Assembly: GCA_002314805.1 (NCBI GenBank)
Contig: DCHJ01000074.1
Span: forward strand, 1-34,475
Direction of reading: 5' to 3'
DNA: 34,475 nt
Source: Lachnospiraceae bacterium UBA1755
GTDB lineage: Bacteria > Bacillota > Clostridia > Lachnospirales > Lachnospiraceae
Each line of letters starts with the position of its first letter. The stretch's first letter is position 1. The translations under genes and the position numbers were made by a program. Below, piece by piece: positions 30,820 to 34,475 of the stretch. The notes beneath the pieces are model-generated. The model was given only the letters and a program-made list of their open reading frames with translations, had not been told where the DNA came from and did not search any database.

Positions 30820-31998
30820 TTAATAATGTCTTTTTGAAGGAACAGCGCCTGCGATATATTCCGACGGCTGTGCCGCCCTCTCCCTTATCTTCCTGCAGTA
30901 CGCAATATGCAGCCGCTTTCTGGCTCTGGTCATAGCCACATAAAAGGCCCTGCGTTCCTCCTCCAGCTCCTCGGCGGTCCTTGCCTTATAGCTGGGAGTG
31001 ATGCCCTGATTTGCATCCACGATCCACACCTCATCAAACTCAAGTCCCTTGGACCTGTGAAAGGTCATAGCCGTCACACCCTTAAGTCCAAGCTCATCAA
31101 ACACCTGCTCAAGCTGCCACTTCTGATGATTGTTCCGATACAGCACCGCAATGCTTCCCGCATCGGTACCTCCGTCAATTTCCTCACTGATCCTCTGAGC
31201 GATATACAGATACTCATCCCTCACATTTTCAAAACCAATCACATCTATCTTCGCTTCCGGTCCGTTATGAGATCTCAGATTCTTCTTAAAACGATGCTTA
31301 TTGTGCCTTATGACCCCGCAAGCCGCCTTCACTATCTGTACGGACGACCTGTAGTTGATATCCAGCACGATCTTCTTTGTACCCGGATACTTCTTCGGGA
31401 AATCCAGCATATGCTTCGGATCCGCACCCCGGAAATAATAGATAGACTGATCATCATCTCCCACCACGGTTATATTAGGTGTACTCTTTATGCCGTACCA
31501 CTTTTTCGGCGGAGCGATCATGCGCACTATCTCAAACTGTACATCATCAATGTCCTGAAACTCATCAATAAGTATCCATTCATACCTTCTTCTCACCGCC
31601 TCGCAGATATCACGCCGTGTCCTTAAGAGCTCCGCTGTCAGATTGAGCATTTCATCAAAACGTATACTGCTTTCATCCTCGTCATCAAAAATATAGTTTC
31701 TCGCAAGGCTGCCGTATGCTCTCAGCAGGACCCTGTAAAACACAGAATGAAAGGTTCCGAAGGTCACCCTGTCACCTCCGCAGATATGCTTGCTCATGAA
31801 ACGCTCTCTCATCTCCCTTGCCGCAGCTCTTGAAAAGGTCATCACCAGTATGGATTGCGGGTTCGCATGCCGATGCTGTATCAGATACGCCACTCTCTCA
31901 GTGATGGTATAGGTCTTTCCGCTGCCAGGTCCCGCGATTATCATGAGCGGTCCGCAGCCGTAAGTTATCGCCGCCTCCTGATTTCTGTTACTCTTCAC
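30820..31998 (-). CDS. Compact UvrD/Rep-like helicase
   Basis: A 392-residue superfamily 1A helicase. Motif I is AGPGSGKT (22-29), Ia MTFSRAAAREM, II ILIDEFQDID, III VVGDDDQSIYYFRGA, IV DINYRS, V TFHRSKGLEFDEVW and VI YVAMTRARKRL, so all core motifs are there. Full UvrD, Rep and PcrA proteins are 670-740 residues; here the step from VLYRNNHQ to motif V is only about 20 residues, which means the 2B subdomain is missing, and 1B is short. The start is GTG at 31998 with GAGGTG upstream. Whether it unwinds DNA alone is unclear, since 2B regulates rather than drives the motor in relatives. It is a single gene. Confidence 0.88.
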   Translation of the reverse strand: MKSNRNQEAAITYGCGPLMIIAGPGSGKTYTITERVAYLIQHRHANPQSILVMTFSRAAAREMRERFMSKHICGGDRVTFGTFHSVFYRVLLRAYGSLARNYIFDDEDESSIRFDEMLNLTAELLRTRRDICEAVRRRYEWILIDEFQDIDDVQFEIVRMIAPPKKWYGIKSTPNITVVGDDDQSIYYFRGADPKHMLDFPKKYPGTKKIVLDINYRSSVQIVKAACGVIRHNKHRFKKNLRSHNGPEAKIDVIGFENVRDEYLYIAQRISEEIDGGTDAGSIAVLYRNNHQKWQLEQVFDELGLKGVTAMTFHRSKGLEFDEVWIVDANQGITPSYKARTAEELEEERRAFYVAMTRARKRLHIAYCRKIRERAAQPSEYIAGAVPSKRHY

Positions 31999-32124
31999 TC
32001 ACCCACCTCGCATAAATGCAATTATATGTCCGTCTTCCCGGCTGACCGCCTTTTTTACAGTTCGTGATGATGTTTTCACCCGGCCTTGCTTATCTGTTTT
32101 CAGTCAACACTCTTTAATATGCAA

Positions 32125-32155
32125 ATTCAGCAGAGCACTGTGGCATCTGCTGAAT
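32125..32155 (-). terminator. Hairpin after gltX
   Basis: Perfect 10-bp stem ATTCAGCAGA / TCTGCTGAAT (32125-32134, 32146-32155), 54 bp after the gltX stop. The minus-strand T run after it is short, so its strength is uncertain. The rest of 31999-32208 holds nothing further. Confidence 0.55.
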
Positions 32156-32208
32156 CTGTATTATCCGATCCGGAATATGTCTCTCCGGCTATTACCCTGT
32201 GTATCTTC

Positions 32209-33672
32209 CTAGCTGAGCTTTGCGATCCCTGCATTGATCCTTGCAAGAGACTCTTCCCTGCCGAGCACATCCATGATCTCTGTCGCACCTGCCGGTGTCA
32301 TCTGCTTGCCGGAGAGAGCTGTCCTTAATGGCCACATTACAAAGCCGGTCTTATACTCATGCTCTGCGGCAAAAGCCCTGAGAGCCTCAAAGAGGGAATC
32401 ATTGTCCCAGTTCTCCTGCTGTTCCAGGATGGGGAGCACATCCTTAAGCAGCTGAAGTGATGACGCGGCATCTGTCTTCATCTTCTTATGAGTGTACATC
32501 TCAGCATCATACTCAGGGACTGCATTGAAGAAATCGATATGTCCCTGAATATCAGGAAGCTTCTCTATGCGGGTCTTGACCATTGCTGCCATCTTTCTCA
32601 GCTTCTCATCGGCAAGAAGCTCAGGGGCATGAATCACCTCCTCAATGTACGGCCTTGCCATCGTGAAGAACCTCTCATCATCCATTGCCTTGATGTATTC
32701 GCCATTCATCCAGCCCAGCTTTACCATATCGAATACTGCCGGAGATTTGGATATATGCCTGTAATCAAATATCTTCGTCAGCTCCTCCAGCGAAAAGATC
32801 TCTCTGTCATCCTCAGGAGACCATCCGAGCAGTGCCACGAAATTCACTACAGCCTCCGGAAGGTAGCCCTGATCCACAAGATCCTCAAACGATGAATGTC
32901 CGCTCCTCTTGGAAAGCTTCTTATGTGTCTCATCCGTGATAGTCGGACAATGGATATATGCCGGAACCTCCCAGCCAAAGGCAGCATAAAGCCTGTTGTA
33001 CTTCGGTGAGCTTGAAAGATACTCACATCCGCGTACCACATGGGTGATGCCCATGAGATGGTCATCGACCACATTGGCAAAGTTATATGTCGGGAACCCG
33101 TCAGATTTGATCAGCACCATATCATCCAGTTCTGAATTGCTGACCGATATATCTCCGTAAAGCTCATCATGGAAGGTGGTCACTCCTTCTGTCGGATTGT
33201 TCTGTCTGATGACATACGGCATCCCTGCATCAAGATTGGCCTTTACCTCCTCCGGTGAAAGCGAAAGACAGTGCTTGTCATATGTCATGATCTCTTCACC
33301 GTTGACCGTCCGCTTAAGCGAGTTAAGTCTCTCCTCGGTACAGAAGCAGTAATATGCCTCACCCTTTTCAACAAGCATTCTGGCATACTCAAGGTATATC
33401 CCTGATGCCTGACGTTCTGACTGTACATATGGACCCACCGGTCCTCCGATATCCGGACCCTCATCCCACTTAAGGCCTGTAAGCCTCAAGGTATTGTAGA
33501 TTATCTCCTCTGCGCCCTCATAGTACCTCTCCTGGTCTGTATCCTCCATGCGGAGCAGGAAATCACCGCCTTCATGCCTGGTGATAAGATATGCATACAA
33601 TGCTGTACGCAGATTGCCTACGTGCATCCTTCCGGTCGGTGACGGTGCGTACCTAGTTCTGATTCTGTCCAT
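32209..33672 (-). CDS. gltX: Glutamyl-tRNA synthetase
   Basis: A 487-residue class I aminoacyl-tRNA synthetase. RTRYAPSPTGRMHVGNLRTALY holds the HIGH motif (HVGN, 17-20), and KLSKR (252-256) is the KMSKS motif. FLLRMEDTDQER and the C-terminal anticodon-binding helical part are typical, as is the length. It charges tRNA-Glu, and in organisms without GlnRS also tRNA-Gln for later amidation. Its start overlaps the membrane-protein gene upstream by 20 bp. GltX is the known target of E. coli HipA, a homologue of which is encoded in this window. Confidence 0.95.
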   Translation of the reverse strand: MDRIRTRYAPSPTGRMHVGNLRTALYAYLITRHEGGDFLLRMEDTDQERYYEGAEEIIYNTLRLTGLKWDEGPDIGGPVGPYVQSERQASGIYLEYARMLVEKGEAYYCFCTEERLNSLKRTVNGEEIMTYDKHCLSLSPEEVKANLDAGMPYVIRQNNPTEGVTTFHDELYGDISVSNSELDDMVLIKSDGFPTYNFANVVDDHLMGITHVVRGCEYLSSSPKYNRLYAAFGWEVPAYIHCPTITDETHKKLSKRSGHSSFEDLVDQGYLPEAVVNFVALLGWSPEDDREIFSLEELTKIFDYRHISKSPAVFDMVKLGWMNGEYIKAMDDERFFTMARPYIEEVIHAPELLADEKLRKMAAMVKTRIEKLPDIQGHIDFFNAVPEYDAEMYTHKKMKTDAASSLQLLKDVLPILEQQENWDNDSLFEALRAFAAEHEYKTGFVMWPLRTALSGKQMTPAGATEIMDVLGREESLARINAGIAKLS

Positions 33673-34180
33673 AATATTTTTCTGCCTCTTTTCTTCTCTC
33701 TATGCTTTTCTTTGTAAACTTGAGGAATACCCAGATGAATATCGGGATTATTCCGTCACACAGGATAAGTGCCAATATCGTTTCTTTCCTTGCTCCCGCT
33801 ATCGCAGCGATCAGCGTCGCAACTATCATGCCGATAAGGACGATGACAACTATTATACATACGACCCGTACCCACAGGGGTCTCTCTTCAGTCTTGCCCT
33901 TTACTGTCGATGCTGCTTCAGGTTCTGCAGGTGTATCCGATACTGACCCCTCAGCAGCTGTCACCCCCGTCGTATCCGCTGCTGATGCCGAGTCCTTCTG
34001 CTCCTGCACCTGTATTTCCTGTGACGCAGACGTCCAGGATACTGCTTCTCCTGCCTCAGGAGCTTGTGGTGCTGTCGCCTCAGCTGCCGGCGCTGCCGTC
34101 TGCTCCCCCACCTGTGATACCTGTACTGCCGTTTCTGTCTTCATCACTGCGTCATCCTTCTTTAATTCTTCACTGCTCAT
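33653..34180 (-). CDS. Membrane protein with acidic low-complexity arm
   Basis: A 175-residue protein I do not recognise. Residues 1-95 are A/E/T/S/Q-rich and probably disordered. Two membrane segments follow (about 101-126, RVVCIIVVIVLIGMIVATLIAAI, and about 133-153, ILALILCDGIIPIFIWVFL), then a basic end (KFTKKSIERRKEAEKYYG). The ATG at 34180 is preferred because GAGG lies 9 nt upstream; an ATG three codons earlier directly touches that site. It overlaps the ABC-F gene by 11 bp and gltX by 20 bp, so all three are probably one transcript. Confidence 0.65.
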   Translation of the reverse strand: MSSEELKKDDAVMKTETAVQVSQVGEQTAAPAAEATAPQAPEAGEAVSWTSASQEIQVQEQKDSASAADTTGVTAAEGSVSDTPAEPEAASTVKGKTEERPLWVRVVCIIVVIVLIGMIVATLIAAIAGARKETILALILCDGIIPIFIWVFLKFTKKSIERRKEAEKYYGQNQN

Positions 34181-34475
34181 CTGCTTCATCCTCTGTCAGG
34201 AGTTCTTCCCATTCCTCAAGGAGCTTTTCCATCTTTACTTCACTTTCATCCAGATCCTTCTGAAGTCTGCCGAGCTTAGCCGGGTCTGTCTGATTCTCCG
34301 GATCGTCAAACTCTGCCTCGATATCCTGTATCCTGTCCTCCAGCCTGTGTATCTCTGCTTCCAGATTTTCTATCCTTGCCATACGTCTCTTCCTTATTGC
34401 GGCCTTTGCTTTGGCTGCCTTCCAGTCCTGTGCGCTGCTGCCGCCCGATGTGTGTGATTTTGACCTGTCAAAGAG
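34170..34475 (-). CDS. ABC-F ATPase, C-terminal part (cut by window edge)
   Basis: Open from the right edge without a stop; 101 codons are visible. The sequence DWKAAKAKAAIRKRRMARIE followed by a long heptad-like coiled coil (LEAEIHRLEDRIQDIEAEFDD, then LGRLQKDLDESEVKMEKLLEEWEEL) is the C-terminal extension typical of ABC-F translation factors. A methionine within it (34382) is not the true start. The ATP-binding cassettes lie outside the window, so the subfamily (antibiotic-resistance or housekeeping) cannot be told. Confidence 0.72.
   Translation of the reverse strand, partial: LFDRSKSHTSGGSSAQDWKAAKAKAAIRKRRMARIENLEAEIHRLEDRIQDIEAEFDDPENQTDPAKLGRLQKDLDESEVKMEKLLEEWEELLTEDEADEQ

Overview
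This 34.5-kb window looks like ordinary chromosome from a member of the Bacillota, class Clostridia, most likely a Lachnospiraceae species. The reasons are the division and cell-wall (dcw) gene order mraZ-rsmH-ftsL-ftsI-mraY-murD-ftsW-ftsQ-ftsZ, a FtsL with a long N-terminal arm, Hsp33, type III pantothenate kinase, TmcAL, a DUF1292 protein, strong GGAGG-type ribosome sites and several TTG/GTG starts. This taxonomic call rests on protein sequence and gene order only. I see no rRNA, tRNA, CRISPR array, prophage or insertion sequence.

Layout. 1-2526: a zinc-ribbon gene cut by the left edge, a small two-cluster ferredoxin-like gene, hflX and a histidine phosphatase. 2649-7521: a DUF4143 ATPase; a 23-residue hydrophobic peptide gene with a strong ribosome site and its own terminator; then, transcribed as a pair, a CDF metal transporter and a membrane protein joining two Rossmann domains to a RyR domain. 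7611-12552: a minus-strand series hipB-hipA-lipoprotein-YunG-like-CapA behind a strong promoter with nested repeats. 12557-16488: tmcAL, hslO and prfC, with a 14-bp minisatellite between hslO and prfC. 16539-17674: coaX and a possible small ORF, ending in a long perfect terminator shared with ftsZ.

17679-27487 is the dcw cluster, read leftward from a promoter overlapped by at least five GTGG/GTGT boxes spaced exactly 10 bp apart, a clear candidate MraZ operator. It supplies a transcriptional regulator and rRNA methylase (mraZ, rsmH), the divisome (ftsL, ftsI, ftsW, ftsQ, ftsZ) and lipid-II steps (mraY, murD), but has no murG, murF, murB or ftsA. Internal promoters are visible before mraY and ftsZ. 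27500-30165 runs rightward: a duplicated 65-bp element, then lgt (with a 130-residue low-complexity tail) overlapping ychF. 30375-34475 runs leftward: DUF1292, an unusually small UvrD-like helicase, gltX, a two-segment membrane protein and the C-terminus of an ABC-F ATPase.

The points I find most worth following are the MraZ box array, the hipBA regulatory region, the 23-residue peptide gene beside the RyR-domain protein, and a set of genes (lgt, tmcAL, hflX, probably mraY) whose -10 elements lie only 6-12 nt before the start codon, which suggests leaderless or nearly leaderless mRNAs.
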